Shown in pieces: positions 1-6,952 of a stretch of DNA of 17,361 nucleotides. Source of the stretch: Bacillota bacterium (lineage in GTDB: Bacteria > Bacillota > Dethiobacteria > Dethiobacterales > Dethiobacteraceae); the NCBI GenBank assembly GCA_012800215.1, contig JAAZJT010000070.1, positions 1-17,361 of the forward strand, written 5' to 3'. The notes beneath the pieces are model-generated. The model ran no database searches. It saw nothing but the letters and a program-made list of their open reading frames with translations, and was not told the origin of the DNA. Made by a program: the position numbers and the translations under genes. Position 1 is the stretch's first letter. Each line of letters starts with the position of its first letter.

Positions 1-19
1 AGTGATTCACAAGTGATAA

Positions 20-49
20 TGTCTCATTAGAAGACAGGGGAAAATGTCC
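20..49 (+). repeat. Left terminal inverted repeat of the IS
   Basis: Starts TGTCTCATT and ends with GGGGAAAATGTCC. Its last 12 bases are the exact reverse complement of 1574-1585 at the right end. The outermost TGTC matches the GACA at 1594-1597. Confidence 0.65.
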
Positions 50-99
50 CGTCTTTAGAATTTAACCTCGTGTGATTATTCCAGGACGAGGTGAATCTA

Positions 100-1533
100 A
101 TGAGAAAGGTAGAACTAAACATGGCAGAAGAATTCAAGTATAAGGTGATCAAGAAACTGGTAGAGACCAACGGCAACAAAAATAGTGCTGCACTAAAGCT
201 AGGATGTACACGACGCACTGTCAATCGCATGATTCAGGGGTACCATAAAGAAGGAAAGGCTTTTTTTCAACACGGCAACAAGGGGCGTACGCCAGTTAAC
301 GCCATTGATGAAACAATAAAGCATGAAATCCTAACTTTATACGACAACAAGTACCACGATGCTAACTTCACCCACTTTGCGGAACTGCTCGAAAATCAAG
401 AAGACATTAAAGTCTCCAAATCCTTCATTAGAGAGTTTTTTCTTAAAAAGGGGATCTTAAGCCCTATGGCCACTCGAGAGCTCAAAAAAAGACTTAAACA
501 GCAGCTTGAGCTTGAGAAAAAACGAGTCAAGTCCAAGAAAGAGCAAGTTCGAATTCAGGAACAGATTGTTAGTCTTGAAGATAGTCATCCTCGCAGACCC
601 AGATGTGCCTATTTTGGCGAAATGATTCAAATGGACGCTTCCGTCTTTAAATGGTTTGGTAATACAGAAGCATATCTTCATCTGGCTGTAGATGATAGCA
701 CAGGTAGCATTGTAGGCGCTTATTTTGACCCGCAGGAGACTCTTAAGGGCTATTACAACGTCTTCCATCAAATACTTACTACTTACGGTATTCCATACGG
801 CTTCTATACCGATAAGCGAACAGTGTTTGAATACAAACGAAAAGGGTCATCTAAGATTGAGAAAGATACCTTTACACAATTTGGCTACGCCTGCAAGCAG
901 CTGGGGGTTGATATTAAGACTACTAGCGTACCAGAAGCTAAAGGCCGGGTTGAGAGGATGTTTGGAACATTAAAATCACGCCTACCAATCGAGCTACGGT
1001 TAGCAGGCGTGACCACACTAGAGCAGGCAAATGAATTCTTAACCACCTATATCGAGAAATTCAATGCCAAGTTTGCTCTACCCATTAACCATACCAAATC
1101 AGTTTTTGAAAAACAACCTACTCAAGAAAAAATAAATCTAACTTTAGCGATAATAACTCAACGTAAAATTGATAGTGGTCATAGCATTAAGTTTAACAAT
1201 ACGTATTTCAAACCAGTAAAAGAAGATGGCTCCCCAATATACTATCGCAAAGGGACCTCATGCCTTGTTGTCAAAGCCTTTGATGGCAATTTATTTGCCG
1301 CCATTAACGACAGTGTTTTTGCATTAGATGAGATACCTGAACACGAATGCATATCTAAAAACTTTGACTTACCTGAACCTGTTAAAAAACCGAGAAAACG
1401 CTATATTCCTCCAATGAGCCACCCCTGGAGGGCCAATGAATTTTTGAAGCACGTAAGCGCTCAGGTACACAGAGAAATTCCCGATGGGATAACCTACGAG
1501 GACTTGTGGTACACAGAGGCAAATTATTCTTAG
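100..1533 (+). CDS. IS transposase, DDE (rve) superfamily, ISNCY/IS1202-like
   Basis: This transposase cuts and joins the IS ends. Counting residues from the GTG at 91, an N-terminal helix-turn-helix (about residues 15-65, with the basic TRRTVNRMI segment) should bind the ends. A charged, probably coiled-coil stretch follows at about 128-160, and an RNase H-like core comes next. The DDE triad is read as D182 (in QMDAS), D241 (in FYTDKRT) and E288 (in GRVERMFGTLK). A C-terminal beta-rich region follows. The frame is open throughout, so the element may be active. Start choice: GAGGTG at 88-93 lies six bases before ATG at 100; the in-frame GTG at 91 overlaps that site and is less likely, and ATG at 121 is also possible. 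The gene sits between the inverted ends with no second ORF. The family name rests on recognised motifs, not a search. Confidence 0.88.
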   Translation: MRKVELNMAEEFKYKVIKKLVETNGNKNSAALKLGCTRRTVNRMIQGYHKEGKAFFQHGNKGRTPVNAIDETIKHEILTLYDNKYHDANFTHFAELLENQEDIKVSKSFIREFFLKKGILSPMATRELKKRLKQQLELEKKRVKSKKEQVRIQEQIVSLEDSHPRRPRCAYFGEMIQMDASVFKWFGNTEAYLHLAVDDSTGSIVGAYFDPQETLKGYYNVFHQILTTYGIPYGFYTDKRTVFEYKRKGSSKIEKDTFTQFGYACKQLGVDIKTTSVPEAKGRVERMFGTLKSRLPIELRLAGVTTLEQANEFLTTYIEKFNAKFALPINHTKSVFEKQPTQEKINLTLAIITQRKIDSGHSIKFNNTYFKPVKEDGSPIYYRKGTSCLVVKAFDGNLFAAINDSVFALDEIPEHECISKNFDLPEPVKKPRKRYIPPMSHPWRANEFLKHVSAQVHREIPDGITYEDLWYTEANYS

Positions 1534-1573
1534 TTGCACCGGCAATTACGGTGCTAATGTTTGGACATTTTCA

Positions 1574-1597
1574 GGACATTTTCCCTTTTCCTTGACA
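1574..1597 (+). repeat. Right terminal inverted repeat of the IS
   Basis: Reads GGACATTTTCCC then a divergent stretch ending TTGACA. It pairs in inverted orientation with the left end core. The terminal TTGACA resembles an outward-facing -35 box, but no -10 box is seen at proper distance. Confidence 0.6.
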
Positions 1598-1702
1598 GTG
1601 CTATGAAAGTGGAAATCCTTGGCGGGTATAAAAAGCAGCTTATTACAAAAAATAGGTACAGAAAATAGAGATAGGGCAGATTATTGCAGAGGAGGATAAT
1701 AA

Positions 1703-1873
1703 ATGCGTGTTGCAAAAGATGAAACACCCATCAGCCGTGTTAAATGTTGTGTAGATAGCTGTGCATACTGGGAAAATGGTGATCATTGTTTAGCATCCAG
1801 TATTGAAATTCAACCACCTAATGCCTCCGACACAGAGGAGACAGATTGCGCAACTTTTTCTCCTAAAAATTAA
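1703..1873 (+). CDS. DUF1540 domain protein, 56 aa
   Basis: A very short gene with an excellent ribosome binding site (AGGAGG at 1689-1694, eight bases before the ATG). The product begins MRVAKDETPISRVKC and has five cysteines (C15, C16, C20, C29, C49) in the pattern CC-x3-C-x8-C-x19-C, with a Tyr-Trp pair after the third and a final T-x-C-A-T-F. This matches the Cys-rich DUF1540 family of Firmicutes, whose members are small, often tandem or duplicated, and whose function is unknown; metal binding by the cysteines is a natural guess only. It is followed immediately by a terminator and preceded by the insertion sequence, so it looks monocistronic. No clear promoter is seen between the IS end and the gene, raising the question of whether the IS removed or now supplies it. 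Confidence 0.85.
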   Translation: MRVAKDETPISRVKCCVDSCAYWENGDHCLASSIEIQPPNASDTEETDCATFSPKN

Positions 1874-1878
1874 TTGAC

Positions 1879-1904
1879 TGGCGTGCTGCGGCACGTCATT
1901 TTTT
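1879..1904 (+). terminator. Rho-independent terminator after the DUF1540 gene
   Basis: An eight-base-pair stem (1879-1886 with 1891-1898, one G-T pair) closes a TGCG loop and is followed by six T. It starts six bases after the DUF1540 stop codon. Confidence 0.9.
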
Positions 1905-1987
1905 ATATACAACTTTAAATTATACAGATGGAAAAGTATACAAAAAAAGTGGCACACATATACTAATAGCGAAGGGAGATGACAGCC

Positions 1988-2881
1988 TTGGCATTAATTG
2001 CAATTGCCGTAAAGCATGTCACACCTGAGCTTAAAGGCAGGCTGGAGGAGTGCGTGCTTTCTTTGTATAAAACCGGTAATCAGGCATTAATTGAAGAGAA
2101 GTTTATTAGTAACTGGACGCATTTTTTATGTCCATTGCCCAAACAATATCTTTTGGATAAAACGGAAAAAATTATGCGGCGCCGGCTGGCTGATTATTTA
2201 TCTCAGTATATTGTTTCGGAACAGGCACTTTTTTATTTGGAAAAAATAATTGCTCGTTCTTACCATTATTTGCCTCTTAGTGAAAAGAAATTGGTTTTGG
2301 CTTTGGCTGAAAAATATTATCTTGCTCATCCAAGTATTAGTCAAGGCGGTCATGTTTACACAGAAGTGCAGCATTGCTTACATGAATGTCTTGATAAGGA
2401 AGATTATGTGAACTTACATGGTCTTATTTGCTTCCGTTTGCCCCTTTGGTTAAAACTATTGCACAAAAGTGTGGATCAGGCTGTTGACGAATTTCTGCTG
2501 GAAAAAGAATATCAGGAATTTATAGGGTTATTAAAATATTTCGTATCTTTACAGAAGCCCAAAATCAGCAGGCTGCATGTAACATTAAATCAAGAAGGAT
2601 TATTTCAGTTATTAGATCAGCAATTAGAACCGCTGGAAGAGTGGGAGCAAGGTGTCGACTGGGAAAGTTACGAAGTCACTAATAATGTGGAAGATCAATT
2701 AGTCAGCATGTTAATTACAGCGGCTCCGCATCGTATTATTTTACACAAAGATGTTTATACCAATTATCCTAAAGCTGCAGAGACATTAAAGGAAGTTTTT
2801 GATAATAGGCTAACTTTATGTGAATGCTGTAAACTTTGTTCTGACTTCTGCAGCGAATTTAATCTTAAAGAAAGGACCTAA
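1988..2881 (+). CDS. ytxC: YtxC-like putative sporulation protein
   Basis: Resembles the YtxC family (about 280-300 aa), encoded just upstream of thrS in Bacillus and many Clostridia and annotated as sporulation-associated; its biochemical role is unknown. The protein is soluble-looking, mostly helical, rich in Leu, Lys and Glu, with no signal peptide or membrane segment. Position next to thrS supports the assignment. Start: the ribosome site GGGAG (1974-1978) directly abuts the in-frame ATG at 1979, so the TTG at 1988, nine bases away, is preferred; the difference is three residues. Odd feature: the extreme C terminus has five cysteines in an eleven-residue span (C-x-C-C-x2-C-x3-C, residues 281-291 counted from ATG 1979), which could bind a metal or form disulfides. 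Function is not inferred beyond the family name. Confidence 0.75.
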   Translation: MALIAIAVKHVTPELKGRLEECVLSLYKTGNQALIEEKFISNWTHFLCPLPKQYLLDKTEKIMRRRLADYLSQYIVSEQALFYLEKIIARSYHYLPLSEKKLVLALAEKYYLAHPSISQGGHVYTEVQHCLHECLDKEDYVNLHGLICFRLPLWLKLLHKSVDQAVDEFLLEKEYQEFIGLLKYFVSLQKPKISRLHVTLNQEGLFQLLDQQLEPLEEWEQGVDWESYEVTNNVEDQLVSMLITAAPHRIILHKDVYTNYPKAAETLKEVFDNRLTLCECCKLCSDFCSEFNLKERT

Positions 2882-2901
2882 CGTCATATGACGTTTTTTT
2901 T
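2880..2901 (+). terminator. Terminator after ytxC
   Basis: The perfect palindrome AACGTCATATGACGTT (2880-2895) forms a six-pair stem with an ATAT loop and runs into nine or more T. The stem begins within the ytxC stop codon. Confidence 0.75.
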
Positions 2902-2945
2902 TATTTTTTACGTGGTAAAATGAAGGGGTGAAGGGAGTGACCTGT

Positions 2946-3527
2946 TTGTCTATAATCCTTTTACCCTTAACAGGTGCTGTAATTGGTTGGATTACTAATG
3001 TTCTAGCGATCCGTCTGCTTTTTCGACCTCAGAAACCTTTGCGTCTTTGGCCGATACCTATTAATGTACAGGGGCTTATTCCGCGCCGCCGTACAGAACT
3101 GGCAGTAAGTATTGGTGAAATAGTGGCTCAGGAGCTTTTTAATGTGGACGAGCTAATTAATAGGCTTAATTTGCCTGAGCTGCAAAAAGAGATGGAAAAT
3201 TTGGTTAAGCGAACGGTAGAGGAATGGTGTAATAATAAAATGAGCAGGTTTCCTGTTAGCATTCGTACATATTGCAGCAGTAGATTGCGTGATTGGGTTG
3301 CAGAGGAAGTAGCTAAGCAGTTTCCTATTATGGCAGAAGGCGTTTTTTCGCATATGCAGCAGCAAGTAGATGTAAGCGCTGTTGTTGCCGAGAAAGTAAA
3401 TGCTTTATCTTTATCAGAAGTGGAAGAACTTATTTTGCGTGTGTCGCGCAGAGAATTAAAACAGATTGAATGGTTGGGTGCTGTGTTGGGTTTTATAATT
3501 GGATTGCTGCAGCTTTTAGTGATTTAA
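2946..3527 (+). CDS. Short DUF445 family membrane protein
   Basis: The N terminus carries the DUF445 hallmark: a hydrophobic segment followed by GWITNVLAIRLLFRP. After it comes a charged, helical middle (about residues 40-170) and a second hydrophobic segment at the very C terminus (last 20 residues, ending LQLLVI). The likely topology is two membrane anchors with the soluble part between them. Full-length family members such as Bacillus YheB and E. coli YjiN are about 380-420 aa; this one is about 193 aa, so it has one copy of the helical region where larger relatives have more. The short form seems genuine, since the frame is intact with both anchors. Start: GGGAG at 2933-2937 favours TTG 2946 over the in-frame GTG codons at 2928 and 2937. 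Function of the family is unknown. It lies between a terminator and the thrS promoter. Confidence 0.75.
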   Translation: MSIILLPLTGAVIGWITNVLAIRLLFRPQKPLRLWPIPINVQGLIPRRRTELAVSIGEIVAQELFNVDELINRLNLPELQKEMENLVKRTVEEWCNNKMSRFPVSIRTYCSSRLRDWVAEEVAKQFPIMAEGVFSHMQQQVDVSAVVAEKVNALSLSEVEELILRVSRRELKQIEWLGAVLGFIIGLLQLLVI

Positions 3528-3555
3528 AGTAAAAATAATGGTTGGCTGGCAAGGC

Positions 3556-3584
3556 TTGACATTATGAAAATGAAGAATTATGAT
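3556..3584 (+). promoter_or_regulatory. Sigma-A promoter of thrS
   Basis: A consensus -35 TTGACA (3556-3561), a 17-base spacer and -10 TATGAT (3579-3584). Transcription would begin near 3591, leaving only about 40 untranslated bases, too short for a T-box leader. Confidence 0.85.
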
Positions 3585-3631
3585 GAATTAGTTAGAACTA
3601 CTTTGTAAAAAGAAAATTGGGAGTGATAAGG

Positions 3632-5539
3632 TTGATTAAGGTGCTGTTACGCGATGATGCCTTGCGGGAGGTTCCTGCAGGCACGCGTGTTGTTGATATA
3701 TTAAATGAACTGGGCGGCCGCCTGAAAAAGGAAGCACTGGCTGCAGTTGTAAATGGTGTAGTGGTGGACTTAACACATCAACTGAAAGAAGATGCTAAAC
3801 TGCTATTTGTTACTTTTAATGATAATGAAGGGCAGGATGTTTACCGCCATTCTACCAGTCACATTCTAGCTGCTGCTGTGAAAAGACTTTATCCGCAGGC
3901 CAAACTAGGGATAGGTCCCTCAATAAAAGATGGTTTTTACTACGATTTTGACAATCCAAATTCTTTTGTGCCGGAAGATCTGGAAAAAATAGAAGAAGAA
4001 ATGAAGCGTATTATTAAAGAAGATTTTCCTTTTGAACGTATAGAATTAGCGCGAGAGGAAGCGCTGGCATATTTTGCTGAACGTGGTGAGGATTATAAAG
4101 TTGAGCTGATTCGTGACCTGCCGGAAGATGAGGTAATTAGCTGCTACCGTTGTGGCGAATTTGTAGATCTTTGCGCCGGGCCGCATTTAGTTTCCACTGG
4201 TAAGGTAAAAGCTGTTAAATTATTAAGTTTGGCAGGTGCCTATTGGCGCGGCAGTGAGAAAAACCCCATGCTGCAGCGCATTTATGGTACTTCCTTTCCC
4301 AAAAAATCTTTATTGGACGAGCATCTTACCAGGCTGGAAGAAGCAAAAAAACGTGATCATCGTAAATTGGGCAAAGAATTAGATCTTTTTAGTATTCAGG
4401 ACGAGGGCCCAGGATTTCCCTTTATTCATCCTAAGGGCATGATTATTCGCAATGAATTGGAAAATTACTGGCGTGAGGAACATCAGGCAGCAGGTTATGC
4501 AGAGATAAAAACTCCCATTATTTTAAACCGTGGTTTATGGGAGCAGTCGGGGCATTGGGATCATTATAAAGATAATATGTATTTTACTAAAATTGACGAC
4601 CTCGATTACGCTGTCAAACCAATGAACTGCCCCGGTTCGATGTTAATTTATAAGACAAAAATGCATTCCTATCGCGACTTGCCAATTCGTATGGCGGAAC
4701 TAGGTTTGGTTCACCGTCATGAATTATCGGGTACACTGCATGGTATGATGCGTGTGCGTAGTTTTACCCAGGATGATGCCCATATTTTTATGTTGCCGTC
4801 ACAAATTAAAGATGAAGTGAAAAAGGTTATTAGTCTGACAGAAAAAATGTACAGTACTTTTGGCTTTGATTACCATCTGGAATTATCAACACGTCCTGAA
4901 AACTCCATGGGTTCTGATGAAATGTGGGAAACAGCCACTAATGTACTGCGTGAAGTGCTGGAGGAGCGAGGTTTACCTTATGTCGTCAATGAGGGTGATG
5001 GGGCTTTTTATGGGCCTAAAATTGATTTTCATCTTACTGATTCTCTCGGGCGCACCTGGCAGTGCGGAACTGTACAGCTGGATTTTCAGATGCCGGATAA
5101 ATTCGGTCTTTTCTATATAGGTGAGGATGGAGAGAAGCATCAGCCTGCAGTTATTCACCGGGTGATTTATGGTTCCTTGGAGCGCTTTATGGCTGTATTG
5201 ATTGAACACTTTGCCGGTGCTTTCCCTGTTTGGCTGGCACCGCAGCAGGCAGTGGTGATCCCTATTTCCTCCAGGCATCATCAATATGCTGCTGAAGTAG
5301 TACAGTTTTTAAAAGAGTCTGGCATTCGCGTAGACGCGGATTGGCGTAATGAAAAAGTGGGCTACAAGATCCGTGAAGCACAGGTACAAAAGGTACCATA
5401 TATGTTAGTGGTGGGTGACAAAGAGGTAGAAGAGCAGAAGGTATCTGTACGGGAACGACAGGCTGGAGATGTAGGATCTCTGTCCTTGGTAGATTTCTTA
5501 GCAAAAATACAAAAAGAAATTAAAACTAAAGCACGTTGA
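3632..5539 (+). CDS. thrS: Threonine--tRNA ligase
   Basis: Charges tRNA-Thr with threonine in the cytoplasm; class II synthetase. Domains in order: TGS (about residues 1-60), the editing domain with the HSTSH motif (H73, H77) and CGEFVDLCAGPH (C181, H185), then the class II catalytic core with the zinc-ligand region MNCPGSM, motif 2 in the RHELSGTLHGMMRVRSF region, motif 3 in the GSLERFMAVLIEHFAG region, and a C-terminal anticodon-binding domain from about residue 530. The length of 635 aa is typical. Start: GGGAG (3619-3623) lies eight bases before TTG 3632; this start also places the editing histidines at 73 and 77 as in the E. coli enzyme. An earlier in-frame TTG at 3617 has no ribosome site. 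Unlike Bacillus thrS there is no T-box leader here. The stop codon overlaps the -35 box of the infC promoter. Confidence 0.97.
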   Translation: MIKVLLRDDALREVPAGTRVVDILNELGGRLKKEALAAVVNGVVVDLTHQLKEDAKLLFVTFNDNEGQDVYRHSTSHILAAAVKRLYPQAKLGIGPSIKDGFYYDFDNPNSFVPEDLEKIEEEMKRIIKEDFPFERIELAREEALAYFAERGEDYKVELIRDLPEDEVISCYRCGEFVDLCAGPHLVSTGKVKAVKLLSLAGAYWRGSEKNPMLQRIYGTSFPKKSLLDEHLTRLEEAKKRDHRKLGKELDLFSIQDEGPGFPFIHPKGMIIRNELENYWREEHQAAGYAEIKTPIILNRGLWEQSGHWDHYKDNMYFTKIDDLDYAVKPMNCPGSMLIYKTKMHSYRDLPIRMAELGLVHRHELSGTLHGMMRVRSFTQDDAHIFMLPSQIKDEVKKVISLTEKMYSTFGFDYHLELSTRPENSMGSDEMWETATNVLREVLEERGLPYVVNEGDGAFYGPKIDFHLTDSLGRTWQCGTVQLDFQMPDKFGLFYIGEDGEKHQPAVIHRVIYGSLERFMAVLIEHFAGAFPVWLAPQQAVVIPISSRHHQYAAEVVQFLKESGIRVDADWRNEKVGYKIREAQVQKVPYMLVVGDKEVEEQKVSVRERQAGDVGSLSLVDFLAKIQKEIKTKAR

Positions 5540-5564
5540 CTTTTATAAAAGAATGTGATATATT
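5536..5564 (+). promoter_or_regulatory. Sigma-A promoter of infC-rpmI-rplT
   Basis: -35 TTGACT (5536-5541), 17-base spacer, -10 TATATT (5559-5564). The -35 box overlaps the thrS stop codon. Transcription should start near 5571, giving a leader of about 140 bases before infC. Confidence 0.8.
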
Positions 5565-5570
5565 TACAAC

Positions 5571-5680
5571 GTTAAGAAGAAGCCACTGCTTCTCACCCCA
5601 AGGCTAAGCCGCACGGGTTCGACAATGTATTTTTAAACCATTGTGTGAAAAGCAGGTGGAAATTCCTGCTTTTTTCTATT
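5571..5680 (+). promoter_or_regulatory. L20-type attenuator leader (autoregulation of infC-rpmI-rplT)
   Basis: The leader ends in a strong terminator hairpin: AAAAGCAGG (5648-5656) pairs with CCTGCTTTT (5665-5673) and runs into T residues. An upstream stretch, CCACTGCTTCTCAC (5583-5596), is complementary with one bulge to 5643-5659, which includes the 5' arm of the terminator, so an antiterminator can form. A further hairpin, ACAATG/CATTGT (5622-5627/5639-5644), lies between. This is the known design of the Firmicute L20 leader, where ribosomal protein L20 binds the antiterminator and promotes termination. The pairing is seen in the sequence; regulation by L20 is taken from the family. Confidence 0.82.
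5648..5676 (+). terminator. Attenuator terminator upstream of infC
   Basis: Nine-pair stem (5648-5656 with 5665-5673) with an eight-base loop, followed by TTT. It lies between promoter and start codon, so it is a conditional terminator. Confidence 0.85.
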
Positions 5681-5710
5681 TTAAAAATTTAGGGCTGGAG
5701 GTGATAAACT

Positions 5711-6223
5711 ATTAGTAAGGATTTGCTGGTTAATGAACAAATCCGTGCTAAGGAAGTGCGGGTCATCGATCCTGATGGGAATCAACTGGGAATCATGTCT
5801 ATACGTGATGCGCTACAGAAGGCTGCAGAGCGTAATTTAGATCTGGTTGCCGTTTCCTTAAATGCGAAACCACCCGTCTGCCGTATTATGGATGTAGGTA
5901 AATACAAATTTGAGCAAAGCAAACGGGAAAAAGAAGCCCGTAAGAATCAAAAAACCATTACGATCAAAGAAGTTAAAGTGCGTCCGAATATCGAAGAACA
6001 TGACTTTCAAGTTAAATTAAGAAATGCCAGGCGCTTTTTACAAGCCGGTGGCAAAGTAAAAGTTACTGTGATGTTTCGCGGACGTGAAATTACACATCCT
6101 GAATTGGGCCAAAAACTGCTTAACAGAATGGCAGAAGATGTGGCAGATTTGGGTAGTGTGGAACGCGCTCCCAAGGTAGAAGGACGTAATATGGTAATGA
6201 TTCTAACACCGAAATCGAACTAG
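5711..6223 (+). CDS. infC: Translation initiation factor IF-3 (AUU start)
   Basis: Binds the 30S subunit, prevents premature 50S joining and discriminates against non-AUG starts. The N-terminal domain starts SKDLLVNEQIRAKEVRVI; the linker is Lys-rich; the C-terminal domain includes the IKEVKVRPNIEEHDF segment and ends in VMILTPKS. The length of 170 aa is usual. Start: the site GGAGG (5697-5701) is nine bases before an ATT codon at 5711, in frame with and upstream of the first ordinary start (TTG 5723), and using it restores the conserved ISKDLLVNEQ beginning. An AUU start is the known rule for infC and allows IF-3 to repress its own translation. It is first in the infC-rpmI-rplT operon and lies behind the L20-type attenuator. 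Confidence 0.96.
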   Translation: MSKDLLVNEQIRAKEVRVIDPDGNQLGIMSIRDALQKAAERNLDLVAVSLNAKPPVCRIMDVGKYKFEQSKREKEARKNQKTITIKEVKVRPNIEEHDFQVKLRNARRFLQAGGKVKVTVMFRGREITHPELGQKLLNRMAEDVADLGSVERAPKVEGRNMVMILTPKSN

Positions 6224-6240
6224 TTTAGGAGGGTATAAAT

Positions 6241-6435
6241 ATGCCTAAGATGAAAACTCATCGTGGTGCAGCTAAACGCTTTAAAAAGACAGGCAGTGGC
6301 AAGTATAAGCGTTATCGCGCTTTTCATAGCCATATTTTAGAGAAAAAAACCCCTAAGCGTAAAAGGCGACTACGCCGCAGCACTGTGGTCAGCGCTTCTG
6401 AAACCAAACGTGTTGCTCGCATGCTCCCCTATTAA
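6241..6435 (+). CDS. rpmI: 50S ribosomal protein L35
   Basis: A 64-residue, strongly basic protein beginning MPKMKTHRGAAKRFKKTGSG, the L35 signature, and ending KRVARMLPY. It is a structural component of the large subunit. Ribosome site GGAGG at 6228-6232 precedes the ATG. It sits 17 bases after infC and 37 before rplT, the classic operon order. Confidence 0.97.
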   Translation: MPKMKTHRGAAKRFKKTGSGKYKRYRAFHSHILEKKTPKRKRRLRRSTVVSASETKRVARMLPY

Positions 6436-6472
6436 AAATTGGTAAAACATATGAAGCAAGGAGGTTTTTCCC

Positions 6473-6826
6473 ATGGCTAGAGTTAAAAGGGGCGTGACTA
6501 GAAGAGCACGTCATAAGAAAATAATTAATATGGCAAAAGGTTATTTTGGAGCAAAAAGTAAATTATTCCGCACAGCCAATCAAGCCGTAATGAAATCACT
6601 GGCTAATGCCTATCGTGATCGTCGTCGCCGTAAGCGTGACTTCAGAAAACTTTGGATCGCTCGCATCAATGCAGCTGCACGCCTTAATGGGTTGTCTTAC
6701 AGCCGTTTGGTTAACGGTTTAAAGCGGGCAGGGGTAGATATTAACCGTAAAATGCTTGCTGAGTTGGCCGTTAATGATGCTGATGGCTTTGCAGAGCTTG
6801 TTGGTGTTGCCAAAAATAATCTATAG
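6473..6826 (+). CDS. rplT: 50S ribosomal protein L20
   Basis: A 117-residue basic protein beginning MARVKRGVTRRARHKK, typical of L20, with the conserved GYFGAKSKLFRTANQAV segment and the C-terminal domain that binds 23S rRNA (and, in Firmicutes, the leader of its own operon). It is needed early in assembly of the 50S subunit. AGGAGG at 6460-6465 precedes the ATG. It is the last gene of the operon and the presumed effector of the attenuator at 5571-5680. Confidence 0.97.
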   Translation: MARVKRGVTRRARHKKIINMAKGYFGAKSKLFRTANQAVMKSLANAYRDRRRRKRDFRKLWIARINAAARLNGLSYSRLVNGLKRAGVDINRKMLAELAVNDADGFAELVGVAKNNL

Positions 6827-6838
6827 TATTTTTAAGGT

Positions 6839-6866
6839 AAGTCAGAATTCTTTCTGACTTATTCTC
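6839..6866 (+). terminator. Probable terminator after rplT
   Basis: A perfect nine-pair stem (AAGTCAGAA at 6839-6847 with TTCTGACTT at 6852-6860) and a TTCT loop, followed by ATTCTCTTTA. The T tract is interrupted, so termination may be partial, with some readthrough into the methyltransferase gene. Confidence 0.7.
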
Positions 6867-6952
6867 TTTAATCACCGGAAAGTAATTTACGCCGGCAATA
6901 TATAATTGCTTTGGCGAAAATGATAAGATTCAGCAATTTGAAAGGAGCTAAA

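Larger units (their letters stand above)
20..1597 (+). mobile_element. Insertion sequence, ISNCY (IS1202/ISLbi1-like) type, apparently complete
   Basis: The element has one intact DDE transposase gene between imperfect inverted ends. The left end (20-49) starts TGTC and the right end (1574-1597) finishes GACA; both carry the same 12-base core GGGAAAATGTCC in inverted orientation, while the outer bases have diverged or differ in length. The bases between transposase stop and right end contain a second copy of GGACATTTT (1563-1571). No convincing target-site duplication was found: only about 19 flanking bases are available on the left. The family is assigned from the transposase and is an inference; the exact ends could be off by several bases. 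Confidence 0.8.

Noticed and set aside
457..771. Antisense open frame inside the transposase
   Set aside because: It lies fully within a gene with clear protein motifs and has no ribosome site or recognisable product; the same holds for the antisense frames in thrS, hisC, thiM and the PRC gene.
1..1600. Eight- or nine-base target duplication flanking the IS (AGTGATAA on the left, AGTGCTATG on the right)
   Set aside because: The two sides share only a few bases and are not an exact direct repeat.
1592..1632. Hybrid promoter made of TTGACA in the IS right end and TATAAA at 1627
   Set aside because: The spacing is 29 bases, far from the 16-18 needed, and no other -10 box fits.
1936..1965. GTATA, 16 bases, CATATACTA upstream of ytxC, resembling a forespore or mother-cell sigma factor promoter
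   Set aside because: The match is partial to several sporulation sigma consensus sequences and to none fully; the region is AT-rich, so chance matches are likely.
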